Shown here one piece after another: positions 1-12,403 of a DNA stretch of 64,000 bases (the first letter of the stretch is position 1; every line of letters begins with the position of its first letter). This DNA is from Anastatus disparis. Lineage: Eukaryota > Arthropoda > Insecta > Hymenoptera > Eupelmidae. Where the stretch lies: positions 297,501 to 361,500 of the forward strand of contig JAFFSR010000299.1 in NCBI GenBank assembly GCA_017163975.1, in the 5' to 3' direction. The position numbers were made by a program, and so were the translations under genes. Below the pieces are notes generated by a model. The model had not been told where the DNA came from. It saw only the letters and a program-made list of their open reading frames with translations, and did no database searches.

Positions 1-2593
1 ATGGTCACCTGTCTTTCTTCTTTCTGAACGATTGCAGTTCCATCTTCTGTTTTCTTCCGTTCGTAGGTTCGCTTGCGTTCCATCGCCTGTAATTCGATCG
101 GGATGATTCCTGCGATGACTAGCACCGCGGGTCCCGAGACAGTGCGATAGGCGCTGGTGACTCTAAGAGCCCCTCTCCTTTGAACAGAAGATAGTACGCT
201 TCGGTGCGTCTCTTTTCTCATTTGGTTAGCCCATATTTCAGAGCCGTACAATAAGATGGACGTCGTGACTGTCATTAAAAGTCGCCGTTTGCTTGATTTC
301 GGGCCGCTGGTATTGGCCATAAGACGACTTAACTGCAACGTTTTCTTTATCGCTTTATTAGCGACGTGTTTTAGGTGCGTCAAAAAAGTTAGTTTTGCAT
401 CTAGCTTTATGCCGAGATACGTCACCTCACTTCTTGTCTGCACCACGTTTGTGCCTACTGTCATGGGAAACTCGATGTTGATGTGTTTCCAAGTTAAGGG
501 CACGATTTCTGTTTTGGCCATCGCTATTTCAAGACCATGCTTCACCATCCACTCGGAAATTCTTCCCATCGCCGTGTTTAGTATGTGCTGGGCAATGTTT
601 ACGTTTTTCGCGGAGATGACTAAAGCGACATCATCAGCGTACGCAAACATTTTCACCCCATCCGGCATTGCAAGTCTGAGTAATGCATCGAACAGGATGT
701 TCCAGAAGTCTGGGCCGAAGATCGAGCCCTGTGCCACGCCTGCGCTAAGGTCTTTTCACGCCAGCCTTCTTCTGTTTCATAGCGGAGGATACGGTTTCTC
801 AGATAGTCTCGTATCACTCGCATAAGGTATTCTGGTACATTAAACTCTTTCAACGCAGCAAGGAGGTCAGGCCATTTTGCTGAGTTGAAAGCGTTTTTCG
901 TATCCAGCATGACTAGAAACGCAATAAGACGGGAATGATGGTTCCCAGTCCATCCTTGTTTTGCTACCTTTACTACTTCTTCTACTGCATTTACGGTAGA
1001 CCGCTTTTTCCTGAAGCCGTACTGGTTGTCAGCGAGATCGCCAGCCGCCTGTACAGCTCCTTGTAATCGCGGTTTAAGCAGCCTCTCGTATAGCTTCCCT
1101 GCTTCGTCCAACATGCAGAGTGGCCTGTGGGACGATGGATGCCGGGGATCACCTCCCTTTCCTTTGTTGATCAGCACAAGACGCGCAATCTTCCAGGGAG
1201 TGCTAAACACACCCGTCTGGAGGCACGCGTTGTACATGTTCAACAAGAGAGATGGCGCTTTCACCGCTATGCATTTAAGGACCTCGGATGGTATTCCGTC
1301 AGGCCCAGGTGCCTTATTGTTCTTCATCATTTTTGCAGCTATCTGTAGCTCTCCGCTTGTAAAGAGCGGGATCTCTTCTGGTTCTCCTGTATTCTCCTGT
1401 TCTTCGAGTGGTGGATGCGTAGGGAACAAGTGGTTTACGATGTTCGCCATGGTCTCTTCTTCGAATGGCAACGTGGGGGCGGCGTTAAGCTTCTTGGTCA
1501 CGATCTTGTAGGCCAAGCCCCACACCTCTCTGTTGACGTCTTCGCTCAGGTCTTTCCAGCATTGTGCTTTGCTTCGATTGATCTTCTTACGAAGCTTTTT
1601 ATGCACGTCTCTGTATTGCGCAGACAAAAGATCTGCTGCTGGTGAGTTCTTCTTTCTTGCTCTCTGTGATGATCTTCTGAGACTAAGAGCTTCTGACCTC
1701 GTTCTAGCGATTTCGTCATTCCACCAATACGCTGGACGCTTATGATGTCGCGATCCCTTGCGCGGCATAGATGCATCACAGGCTCTGTGAATGAGACTCA
1801 TCGTCTCTTTTACGAGAACCTCTGCAGCGTCGGCGTTTCCGGTGGCAGTTGTCGCGTCCGGTAGATAGTCTGATCCTTGCTGCAGTACTTGGACAAGTTT
1901 CTCAGAGTCCAGCTTGGCAACGTTCCATCTGACTGGTCTAGCGACATTTCGCCTCGATGATTGGGATCCATCATGGATTTGAAATGTGATGTACTGGTGG
2001 TCACTTCCATTGTATGTCTCCAGCACCTTCCAATCTGACACTTTACGTGAAAGATTTTCTGATGCGAAGGATACGTCAGGAATCGTACCGCTAGCTCCTC
2101 GTCTGAATGTTGGAGTGCTTCCGGTGTTTAGCACTGTTAGGCCGAGTCTGTCTGCCATCTCCATGATGTATCCTCCTCTGCTGTCCTGCAGTGGCATTCC
2201 CCACTCTAACGCTTTCGCGTTAAAGTCTCCTGCGACGACGACGTCACCTTCCATTCTTCGGACAGAGTCTTCCAGCAGATCCAGACGGCGCCTAAACGTG
2301 TCTGCTGTTGAGTTTGGTGTAAAATAACAGCTCACGTATGTAACGTTTCTGCTTTTAACCCATACGAAGCCTTCTTCAGCTCCATTTGCGTCTTCTCTGA
2401 TGGTCTTTGGGTCTACGTAAATCGCAGCAGTGCCAAGCTTGTCTCTAAACCAGGTCTTAACGGTCCAGTTTGTGTACTGCTCGCTTATCAAGAGCACATC
2501 AGCCTTTGTTTCGAATTTGATTTGGGTCAAAAGGCTGTTGGCTAGGTCGCTTCTGTGTGAGTTGGCTTGGAGGACCGTTACGCGGCCCATCAT
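1..2593 (-). pseudogene. ORF2 of copy A: APE endonuclease and reverse transcriptase, frameshifted
   Basis: The protein nicks target DNA and primes reverse transcription there. The N-terminal ~220 residues form the APE-like endonuclease (SEQY, GDFNAKALEWG, SDHQYI). A linker ending in YWWNDEIARTRSEA and then RT follow, with NKAPGPDGIPSEVL, RPLCMLDEAGK and LDTKNAFNSA visible. The YADD box is encoded near 629-641 but in another frame: near 752-756 copy A has one T fewer than copy B in a T run, which shifts the frame just after the EEGWREK peptide. The start is the first of two consecutive ATGs at 2593, overlapping the ORF1 stop. The C-terminus lies beyond the window. Confidence 0.88.
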
Positions 2594-2595
2594 TA
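2591..2595 (-). promoter_or_regulatory. TAATG stop-start overlap joining ORF1 and ORF2
   Basis: The ORF1 stop TAA and the ORF2 ATG overlap by one base. The same TAATG occurs in fragment D at 12,401-12,405, so it is conserved. In the silkworm R1-clade element SART1, UAAUG is known to support termination-reinitiation of ORF2; the same mechanism is inferred here. Confidence 0.75.
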
Positions 2596-3922
2596 GCGTT
2601 GCCTTTTGAATCGGTCTAGGGTCTCGCGAAAGACTTTGCACTGACCTGACCCAGGGATATGTTTTCGCTCTGCAGGTTCTACTTCGCGCTCAGTACATAG
2701 TATGCACTGAGTGTCAGTAGCCTTACAGGCCGATCCCTTATGGCCATCTTTGCCACACTTGTAGCACATCTTGCTACGGTCAGGTCCTCGGCAGTCACGC
2801 GCCTGATGACCGTAGTTCAGGCACCTGAAACAGCGCTGAACCCGTTGCCAACTTCTGATACGGCAGTTAGTGTAGCCGATTTTTACTCTGGTTTGAGAGA
2901 GCAGGAACGATGCCTGGTCTTGTTCCATCTCTACGGTGGCTAAGCGAAGCTCTCTGCTGTTGGGGTTCGTCAGCGAGACGCTAAACTCGCCCAGGTCCTT
3001 ATTTGCTTGTGTGAAAACAGCTTTTACTGCTGTCTTCACTTCATCCACCGTTGCGAGGCAGTCTATATCTCTGATTTCGACTGCTTCTTTGGGGATGATC
3101 TCCTTAATTTTGCCTGTTCCACCAACCGTTCTTTTCAAAAAGTCACTGAAGGTCTCAAGTTCCTTGGTGTTGCCCAACTCAATCAGGACATCTCCGGTCC
3201 TGGTTTTTCTGATCCCTTTGATGTTACTCGTCGGGCTGTTCTGGATGAGCTCCTGCCGGATGTTCTGCAGGACCTCACTGTAAGTCTTACCTTCTTCTGG
3301 TCTTATAAGGACGGCGGCAGAACGCTTCTTCGTCTTTCTCCTCCTTTTCTTCTTCTTTTTTTGGCAGCTGCTGTGCAGGCTGCTCCGTCACTTTTGCCGA
3401 TGTTCTGGCCGTTGGTGGTTTGGAGTTAGGCTGCTGTGATCGCTGCTGTTGTTGTTGCGTTTGTTGCCGCTGCTGCTGTGTTTGTTGTTCCAGCTGCAGC
3501 TTCTTTTGTTTCTTTGCAGCCTTAACATCCTTGCGACTTTGGACAGTCACAAAAGAGTCGTCTGCGTCTTCCTCAGCTCTGCCCTTCTTAAGAAGAGCTC
3601 GCGGATCAGAATTGTTTCCTGATTCCAGCGAGTCTTCTTCTCTGGGCCGCTTAGCTGCAGCGCTTGCCTGAAGCGTCTCGGTCACTTCCATCTGTTCAGT
3701 GACCGTTCTTGCTTCGCGCAAGCGAGAAAACTCCCTTTTCAGAGCTTCTACGTGCTCAATCAATTCTGGCAGGTTATCTTTCACTTTCGAGTTCATGTTA
3801 GGCATGGACCTAACAGCTGCCTGCATGAGCAAAAAGATCTCATTCATTCTTTGAGATCTTTCTTCAATTGTCAAGCAGGTGATCTCTACCCCTGTATTCT
3901 TTAGGGGATCAGCCTGCGACAT
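2593..3922 (-). pseudogene. ORF1 (Gag) of copy A, split by a frameshift
   Basis: RNA-binding Gag of an R1-clade LINE. The N-terminal half (3922-3287) has a Q-rich stretch and an acidic/basic tail. The C-terminal half (to 2593) carries three zinc knuckles: CFRCLNYGHQARDC, CYKCGKDGHKGSAC and a final CxxC..H..C. The reading frame changes at a run of seven A (minus strand; + strand about 3356-3362). In the other frame the sequence becomes a Lys/Arg-rich run followed by the family-typical KTYSEVLQNIR and RKTRTGDVLIELG, so the shift is real. It could be a 1-nt mutation or, less likely, -1 frameshifting at A_AAA_AAA. Confidence 0.85.
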
Positions 3923-4785
3923 CTGGCCTTCGGTATTGTTTTGGCTATTACTAGCCGCTCCTGATTGGTTTTTGTTTTGTGTTTTGAATTTACCATATTA
4001 AAACGTGTACTTGGTTTAAGACGGTTCGCCCATCATGGGAGCTCCAGGCGCAGTGGAGCCACTATCCCCGCCTGTAAGGTGCCCTAGTTAAGGATGCCGC
4101 AGCCGAGAAGCGGTTGTCGGGTGGTCAACCCTAGCGACATCGAGTGATTCTAGAAAAGATGTTACGGGTTAGGCCCGCGCCATATTGATGCTAAAGGTTT
4201 TACGTCATCCCTATTGAGTGGGCGACGTCTGATCCGTGCCGCGCCAGGCCCTAAACTTCAGGCTAGACGTTCCGCAGTTCTCCTGCGCGGACTCGGTATA
4301 AGGAAATACTGACCAGGTAATCCTTCACACCTGCGCCTGTACGAACCAACTTCAACCCCTTCATTGGCTCTGGTTACGTTAGTAGAAGTACGTAACAGTT
4401 CCTTACCAGCATGTGGTTTCACGGGACCTTTGCCCGTCACGACTTTCGCCGGAGAGGGACTAACTTTTACCCTTATTACTAAACAGAGGTCAGCAAGTCA
4501 CTATTCACGTACAACCCCGTAGTCTGACGGGAATATCCATTGGTCGACAGCCGCAGCTCATTCATACATCCACTCATACTGTGTTGCTTCTTAGTACACG
4601 TAAATACGAACAATAAATTTCAATGGGTTGGCAGTTTCGTGAAGCGAAAGTGCCTACGCGATCATCCAGATATCCTTGACCATCGCTAAGGATTGCCAGC
4701 GATATGTGGATCGTGCTTAAGCCTCCCCCCCGCCACCACATCGTAGGTGGACACTTACAAGGTCAGCAACATGCGGAGGGATAAA
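3923..4785 (-). other. 5' UTR of copy A
   Basis: About 860 nt of higher-GC sequence lies between the ORF1 start and the TAA microsatellite. No long ORF is supported in it. In R1-clade elements this region carries the internal promoter; I see no TATA box and cannot place one. It holds several short inverted repeats such as GCAGCCGAGAAGCGG/TTGTCGGG. Confidence 0.6.
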
Positions 4786-4786
4786 A

Positions 4787-4848
<62 letters not shown>
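4786..4848. repeat. (TAA)n microsatellite between copies A and B
   Basis: About 20 uninterrupted TAA triplets separate the 5' end of copy A from the poly(A) tail of copy B (T run on + at 4849-4870). It is either the insertion target or a product of the element tails. Confidence 0.95.
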
Positions 4849-4849
<1 letters not shown>

Positions 4850-5083
4850 TTTTTTTTTTTTTTTTTTTTTCATTGGTTGAACGAATAAAATCTGCTGTCA
4901 GACCGCCGTCAGTTCGCTGGGCTCGGATATATCCGGGAACAGAGTACAGACGGTTGAGAGGGGTTCTAGATAAACTAGCAAACCTCTAAAATTACGCGAT
5001 CCTCATGCCTGTCTAATGATAGCAAAAAAATGCAGTCACTGGACGTGCAAGAGATTCTCCAATCATCACTCACGGCGTTTGTT

Positions 5084-5121
5084 CCACCCCGGAAACTGTT
5101 TATCACATTACTTCAGGGTGG
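5084..5121 (-). other. 3' UTR hairpin of copy B
   Basis: In the RNA sense, CCACCCUG and CCGGGGUGG pair (8 bp including one U-G) around a loop that starts AAGUAAUG. The same structure occurs in element C (9407-9448) and in the SINE (22,555-22,593). In stringent LINEs the RT recognises a 3' UTR hairpin; that role is inferred here. Confidence 0.65.
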
Positions 5122-5529
5122 CACCGCGTTCTAAGTCTTTTGGACCTTTTCCTTCTGACTTCTTCTGTAAATATACAGATTTCCAATAATATAGATCTAT
5201 GCCTAATAAGCAACATGATTTAAAAGGCTATCTTCTGCCTGGCGATCGGCTCTGTAAAGGGGAGCATAAATCGATCGCATATATATGGTATGGTATGGAC
5301 TGGCTCTGTAAAGGAGCAAAATCAGTCCATAATTTTCTCTTCAGTCTTGATTCTCCTGTTCTAAGATGGATCTTATGCCTCTTGTGGGGCTATCCTCTCT
5401 ACCGCGTCTGACTCATACTAACATTCAATCTCGCGCTTATTTACAACGACACTCATTCATACCACAGCTAAAGCTGGCGCTTTTGCTGCTATCTCAAACA
5501 TTTCCTGGGTGCACGATTCGTTCTCGTCC

Positions 5530-7782
5530 TTAAGACGAGTCCTCGTCGTCACCCTCCGCACCCGAATCTATGGGACCGGCTACTGCCTCTAGGTTATGGT
5601 GAGGTATAAGCCTGACTCCCCGCTCCTCATTCGCACTTAGTTCGATTGCCCTATCTAAGAACGGTTTCTTCTTTCTTAGGACGCTTTCGACAAATAGTGC
5701 CATAGCGTCCCACGTTTCTTTGGCCGACAACATTTCACCGATAATGTTATCTGGCGTTAACGCTTTGAATATCCTCTCAACCTGGCGTCTTTCTTCGTTC
5801 CACTGATGGCAGACGAAAAACGTATGATACGCATCGTCGCGATCCGCGAAACAGAAGATGCAGCCCGGGCTCTGGGTCTTTCCCATTTTACTGAGATAAG
5901 CGCAGAAATACCCGTGGTTACTAAGGAACTGGGTGAGGTAATAGTTGACCTCCCCGTATCTTCTATCGACCCATGGAGCCAGCTCCCTAATGAGCACGTG
6001 TGTCCATCGGCCTTTCACCATCTGATTTCATGTTTTTTGCCAGGTTTCCATGGTCACCTGTCTTTCTTCTTTCTGAACGATTGCAGTTCCATCTCCTGTT
6101 TTCTTCCGTTCGTAGGTTCGCTTGCGTTCCATCGCCTGTAATTCGATCGGGATGATTCCTGCGATGACTAGCACCGCGGGTCCCGAGACAGTGCGATAGG
6201 CGCTGGTGACTCTAAGAGCCCCTCTCCTTTGAACAGAAGATAGTACGCTTCGGTGCGTCTCTTTTCTCATTTGGTTAGCCCATATTTCAGAGCCGTACAA
6301 TAAGATGGACGTCGTGACTGTCATTAAAAGTCGCCGTTTGCTTGATTTCGGGCCGCTGGTATTGGCCATAAGACGACTTAACTGCAACGTTTTCTTTATC
6401 GCTTTATTAGCGACGTGTTTTAGGTGCGTCAAAAAAGTTAGTTTTGCATCTAGCTTTATGCCGAGATACGTCACCTCACTTCTTGTCTGCACCACGTTTG
6501 TGCCTACTGTCATGGGAAACTCGATGTTGATGTGTTTCCAAGTTAAGGGCACGATTTCTGTTTTGGCCATCGCTATTTCAAGACCATGCTTCACCATCCA
6601 CTCGGAAATTCTTCCCATCGCCGTGTTTAGTATGTGCTGGGCAATGTTTACGTTTTTCGCAGAGATGACTAAAGCGACATCATCAGCGTACGCAAACATT
6701 TTCACCCCATCCGGCATTGCAAGTCTGAGTAATGCATCGAACAGGATGTTCCAGAAGTCTGGGCCGAAGATCGAGCCCTGTGCCACGCCTGCGCTAAGGT
6801 CTTTTTCACGCCAGCCTTCTTCTGTTTCATAGCGGAGGATACGGTTTCTCAGATAGTCTCGTATCACTCGCATAAGGTATTCTGGTACATTAAACTCTTT
6901 CAACGCAGCAAGGAGGTCAGGCCATTTTGCTGAGTTGAAAGCGTTTTTCGTATCCAGCATGACTAGAAACGCAATAAGACGGGAATGATGGTTCCCAGTC
7001 CATCCTTGTTTTGCTACCTTTACTACTTCTTCTACTGCATTTACGGTAGACCGCTTTTTCCTGAAGCCGTACTGGTTGTCAGCGAGATCGCCAGCCGCCT
7101 GTACAGCTCCTTGTAATCGCGGTTTAAGCAGCCTCTCGTATAGCTTCCCTGCTTCGTCCAACATGCAGAGTGGCCTGTGGGACGATGGATGCCGGGGATC
7201 ACCTCCCTTTCCTTTGTTGATCAGCACAAGACGCGCAATCTTCCAGGGAGTGCTAAACACACCCGTCTGGAGGCACGCGTTGTACATGTTCAACAAGAGA
7301 GATGGCGCTTTCACCGCTATGCATTTAAGGACCTCGGATGGTATTCCGTCAGGCCCAGGTGCCTTATTGTTCTTCATCATTTTTGCAGCTATCTGTAGCT
7401 CTCCGCTTGTAAAGAGCGGGATCTCTTCTGGTTCTCCTGTATTCTCCTGTTCTTCGAGTGGTGGATGCGTAGGGAACAAGTGGTTTACGATGTTCGCCAT
7501 GGTCTCTTCTTCGAATGGCAACGTGGGGGCGGCGTTAAGCTTCTTGGTCACGATCTTGTAGGCCAAGCCCCACACCTCTCTGTTGACGTCTTCGCTCAGG
7601 TCTTTCCAGCATTGTGCTTTGCTTCGATTGACCTTCTTACGAAGCTTTTTATGCACGTCTCTGTATTGCGCAGACAAAAGATCTGCTGCTGGTGAGTTCT
7701 TCTTTCTTGCTCTCTGTGATGTTCTGAGACTAAGAGCTTCTGACCTCGTTCTAGCGATTTCGTCATTCCACCAATACGCTGG

Positions 7783-7783
<1 letters not shown>
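5530..7783 (-). pseudogene. ORF2 of copy B: RT and C-terminal CCHC domain
   Basis: The RT is continuous from 7783 to 6028, with NKAPGPDGIP, LDTKNAFNSA, GVAQGSIFGPDFWNILF and FAYADDVALVI (YADD at about 6680-6692). An in-frame TGA at 6030-6028, very likely a mutated TGG, interrupts it after METWQKT. The same frame continues as the usual C-terminal region, WTHVLIRELAPWVDRRYGEV and a zinc-finger-like CIFC..H..C, to a stop at 5530. The endonuclease is missing because of 5' truncation. Apart from the stop codon the frame is clean, which points to recent insertion. Confidence 0.88.
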
Positions 7784-9090
<1,307 letters not shown>

Positions 9091-9406
9091 TTTTTTTTTT
9101 TTTTTTTTATGGTGGTAAAAAAACGGGAAATCTGCCTAAACCAGACCTTCAGCGACAGGATCCACGCCCGCCGTGCGATCCCGCAAAGCGTTATCGCCGT
9201 GCAGGAGGGGATCCTGCCACCAGTGTGACGGGTTCCTGAGTGCACGTCAGCCTTGACTGTGCAATGGACCTCCCATTCCACATCCAGGGCATCAGAGTCC
9301 CAGGGGACCGTCTAACCCTCTGTCCTTCTGACCGCGGTACGATTGCAAGAAGATGCAATCGTCACGCGGGCAAAAGGCCAGTAACATCCACCTCGTGACC
9401 TTTATT

Positions 9407-9448
9407 CCACTCCGGCACTTAGGCCTTCTCGGCATTACTTCGGGGTGG
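9407..9448 (-). other. 3' UTR hairpin of element C
   Basis: In the RNA sense, CCACCCCG and CGGAGUGG pair (7 of 8, one C-A mismatch) around a loop beginning AAGUAAUG. It is homologous to the hairpin of copy B although the flanking UTR differs. Confidence 0.6.
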
Positions 9449-9512
9449 GGTCACCAATTCGCAACAGCGCCGTCCATTTCAAAACTATTTCTTGACTTTC
9501 AATCAACTTCTT

Positions 9513-11080
9513 TCAGGCGTCTCTTCTATTAGCATTCTTTCTAGCTTCAATGTTCCTTTTCTTTTCTTCTTCCAGCGCTCGCCTGAAGACCTTGCATACT
9601 CCGCTACCGGCCACGTGCTTAGCAGCTTCGCTCTCACTTCCATCCTGTAGACATAAAAAGCAGCAGGCATCGTTAGGACATGCCGCCCTTGTGTGGCCCG
9701 CGTCTCCGCACTTGTAGCAGTGCGTGGACCTGTCTGGACCAACGCACTGATCCTGCCTGTGACCGAAGCCTAGGCATCGATGACATCTTATCACCATTGT
9801 TCTTTTCTGTACCTTACAGTTAACGAATCCGATTTGGATTCGCTCCTTATTCAAAAGAACTGTTGCCTCAGCCTCATCAAGAACAACAACTGCCATTTTA
9901 GATCCGAATCGACTGGGTCCAAGGATGATGACCTTCCGAGCCCTTTGCTCAGAACCCAGGATCCTACCTAACGCTTCCTGTACCTCTGCCTCCGTTGCCA
10001 TCTGATCAAGGTCGCGAATCTCGATCGTCCTTCTCCGCCCATCCATGCTAACGATTCCTATGCCCTCTACAGCAACTTTGACCTTGTCAGCAAAGGCCAT
10101 TCTATCCGACTCTTTCGAGATCTGGATCAGAAGGTTTCCCTTGGTTGTCGACCTGACACTTAGGACCTCCGTGCTGCTTTCCTGCGGCTTGACATCCTTG
10201 CGGAGCTTTCAAGGATGTCTGCATATGAGGCCCCTTGGGTTGCCTTAACGACCACCGTTTCTGTCTTCCTGGAGTTTGTCTTCTGAACTTGGGGACGTGA
10301 ATGGCGAGAAGGCGCAATCTGCGGGAGAGATTGCGCACTCGCAGCACACGATGTAACCTTTTTCTTCTTTCTCTTAATTTGCCGCACATCCTCCGGGCTG
10401 TTACCTGCACTGCCTCGCTCTCTTTTGGAGTTCATGCTCGCGATAACAGTGTCCCGTAAGAGTTCCCCTTGCATCCTTCTTCGCGCTGTCTTCCTTACCC
10501 TATGTTGATTGAAAACTTGGTCAACTCCATCCTTAATAATATTAACTTTCCTTTTCAGAACTTCCTGCTGATCAGTAGCTTGCTTCAAATGAACTTGCAA
10601 CCTTTCGACCGCGGTTTGGATCTTGAGGTTTGTGTTCTTTTTCAGAACTTCCTGCATCCCTTTAACTTCCTTTCTCATTTCCTCTATCCAAGACTCTTGA
10701 TCCCTTGTAGCTTCCAAGAGTGCGTTTATGTCCTCTTGAAGTGCGTTGTGCTCGAAGCCTGACGCGTCACTAAAGGCGCTTTTGGCACTTCGAGCGCTAA
10801 CAGCACTGCTCTGACTGCAGCTCCGTACCCTCGGTACCTGCAGCGTAGACATTTCTTGTTTTTTATGCGAGGTTGTCTCCTCTAGCATTTCCGTGGTTAT
10901 AATTGCCGTCGAAGCCTGGTTACCCAGTCCAGCGACAATATGGTCAGCGTGAGAATAGCTCCCCCCAGAATCCATGGAGCCAGCTCCGCTCACCAGAGCT
11001 TGCACCTGATCGGAAGCGGAGATGAGATTTCCCTGTAAAGGGGTACTCACCTGGGGTAATCCTGTTTTATCGTCACACAT
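9513..11080 (-). pseudogene. Gag-like ORF1 of element C, one frameshift
   Basis: The N-terminal part (11,080-10,160) is Ser/Ala-rich with a predicted coiled coil (HNALQEDINALLEATRDQ and following heptads), then a basic KRKKKK patch and the SYADIL motif typical of R1-clade Gag. The frame shifts near 10,213-10,220. The second part, ending at 9513, carries EIRDLDQMATEAEV and three knuckles: CHRCLGFGHRQDQC, CYKCGDAGHTRAAC and CFLC..H..C. This is the same architecture as the Gag of copy A but with quite different sequence. The frameshift means this copy is not functional as read. Confidence 0.82.
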
Positions 11081-11345
11081 CTTCCATAAAAATAGTTAAT
11101 TTATTCAGGGAACCACCCCTATCTTGTAACCCAAAGCGGGACCCTTACAGGGTTTCTACCATCCGGGTCAGATAGTCCCTGGTTTTTTTGCGAGGTTATT
11201 TCTCCTCGGGTCATTACTTCCTATTTGCCGTCATCGTTATAGCATTGCTGCAAAGAGCATTGATGCGACGATGACGCCCAGGAGCGGTTGGGCAATGCCC
11301 GGAACCTGAAAGACAACACTTGCTTAAGGGGCCTCCTCAAGCCAA

Positions 11346-12403
11346 CTCCCTTCGCATAGGTCCTTCCAGCATTGTGCTTTGCTTCGATTGATCTTCTTAC
11401 GAAGCTGTCTATGCACGTCTTTGTATTGTGCAGACAAAAGATCTGTTTCTGGTGAGTTCTTCTTTCTTGCTCTCTGTGATGATCTTCTGAGGCTGAGAGC
11501 TTCTGACCTGGTTCTTGCGATTTCGTCGTTCCACCAATACGCTGGACGCTTATGATTTTGCGATCCCTTGCGCGGCATAGATGCATCACAGGCTCTGTGA
11601 ATGAGACTTATCGTCTCTTTCACGAGATCCTCCGCAGCGTCGGCGTTTTCAGTGGCAATTGTCGCATCCGGTAGGTTGTCGAATCCTTGCTGCAGTACTT
11701 GGACAAGTTTCTCAGAGTCCAGCTTGGCAACGTTCCATCTGACTGGCCTAGCCACATTTCGCCTCGATGATTGGGATCTATCATTGATTTGAAATGTGAT
11801 GTACTGGTGGTCACTTCCATTGTATGTCTCCAGCACTTTCCAATCTGACACCTTACGTGAAAGATTTTCTGATGCAAAAGATACGTCAGGAATCGTACCG
11901 CTAGCCCCTCGTCTGAATGTTGTAGTGCTTCCGATGTTTAGCACTGTTAGGCCGAGTCTGTCTGCCATCTCCATGATGTATTCTCCTCTGCTGTCCTTCA
12001 GTGGCATTCCCCACTCCAACGCTTTCGCGTTAAAGTCTCCTGCCACGACGACATCGCCTTCCATTCTGAGGACAGAGTCTTCTAGCAGATCCAGACGTCG
12101 CCTGAACGTTTCTGCTGTTGTGTTTGGTGTAAAATAACAGCTCACAAATGTAACGTTTCTGCTTTTGACCCATACGAAGCCTTCTCCAGCTCCATCTGCG
12201 TCTACTCTGATGTTATTTGGGTCTGCGTAGATCGCTGCAGTGCCAAGCTTGTCTTTAAACCAGGTCTTAACGGTCCAGTTTGTGTACTGCTCGCTTACCA
12301 GTAGCACATCGGCATTTGTCTCAAATTTGATTTGAGTCAAAAGGCTGTTAGCTACGTCACTTCTATGTAAGTTGGCTTGAAGGACCGTTATGCGGCCCAT
12401 CAT
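11346..12403 (-). pseudogene. ORF2 endonuclease fragment of D
   Basis: A complete APE-type endonuclease frame of ~350 residues starts at ATGATG (12,403). SEQY, GDFNAKALEWG, SGTIPDVSFAS and SDHQYI are present. Homology ends after CWKDL; the next ten codons are element C 5' UTR. The endonuclease frame itself is intact, but RT is absent. Confidence 0.85.

Larger units (their letters stand above)
1..4785 (-). mobile_element. R1-clade non-LTR retrotransposon copy A (5' end complete, 3' end outside window)
   Basis: Two-ORF LINE read right to left: about 860 nt of 5' UTR, ORF1 (Gag with zinc knuckles), then ORF2 (APE-type endonuclease and RT) running off the left edge. Bases 1-1733 match 6051-7783 of copy B with only about five differences seen by eye, so both are recent. 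The 5' end directly abuts a TAA microsatellite. The R1 clade is inferred from the order of domains, endonuclease motifs (GDFNAK, SDHQYI), the YADD RT motif and the three-knuckle Gag; SART, TRAS, RT and Waldo belong to this clade. ORF1 and ORF2 each carry a frameshift, so this copy is probably dead. Confidence 0.9.
4849..7783 (-). mobile_element. R1-clade LINE copy B, 5'-truncated, with poly(A) tail
   Basis: The sequence matches copy A up to base 7783 (ending CGCTGGA on +) and then changes abruptly to TAA repeats, a typical 5' truncation. The right-to-left order is end of the endonuclease-RT linker, RT, C-terminal zinc-finger domain, 3' UTR (4871-5529) and a 22-nt poly(A) (T run on + 4849-4870). 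It supplies the 3' end that copy A lacks inside the window. Only one disabling change is evident (in-frame TGA at 6028-6030). Confidence 0.9.
9091..11345 (-). mobile_element. Element C: gag-only R1-clade LINE relative
   Basis: The right-to-left order is a 5' UTR (~11,081-11,345), a single Gag-type ORF1 (11,080-9513), a 3' UTR that begins at once (hairpin 65 nt after the stop) and an 18-nt poly(A) (T run on + 9091-9108). There is no trace of endonuclease or RT. The Gag differs clearly from that of copies A and D, so this is another family. Its 3' UTR keeps the hairpin and the AAGUAAUG loop of copy B. It may be a true non-autonomous gag-only family, like HeT-A or HAL1, or one copy that lost ORF2. 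Confidence 0.75.

Noticed and set aside
256..2327. Plus-strand ORFs over the LINE copies (and the same at 6305-7786 and 11,601-12,137)
   Set aside because: Antisense shadows of Gag and ORF2, repeated identically in each copy; no motif in the plus frames.
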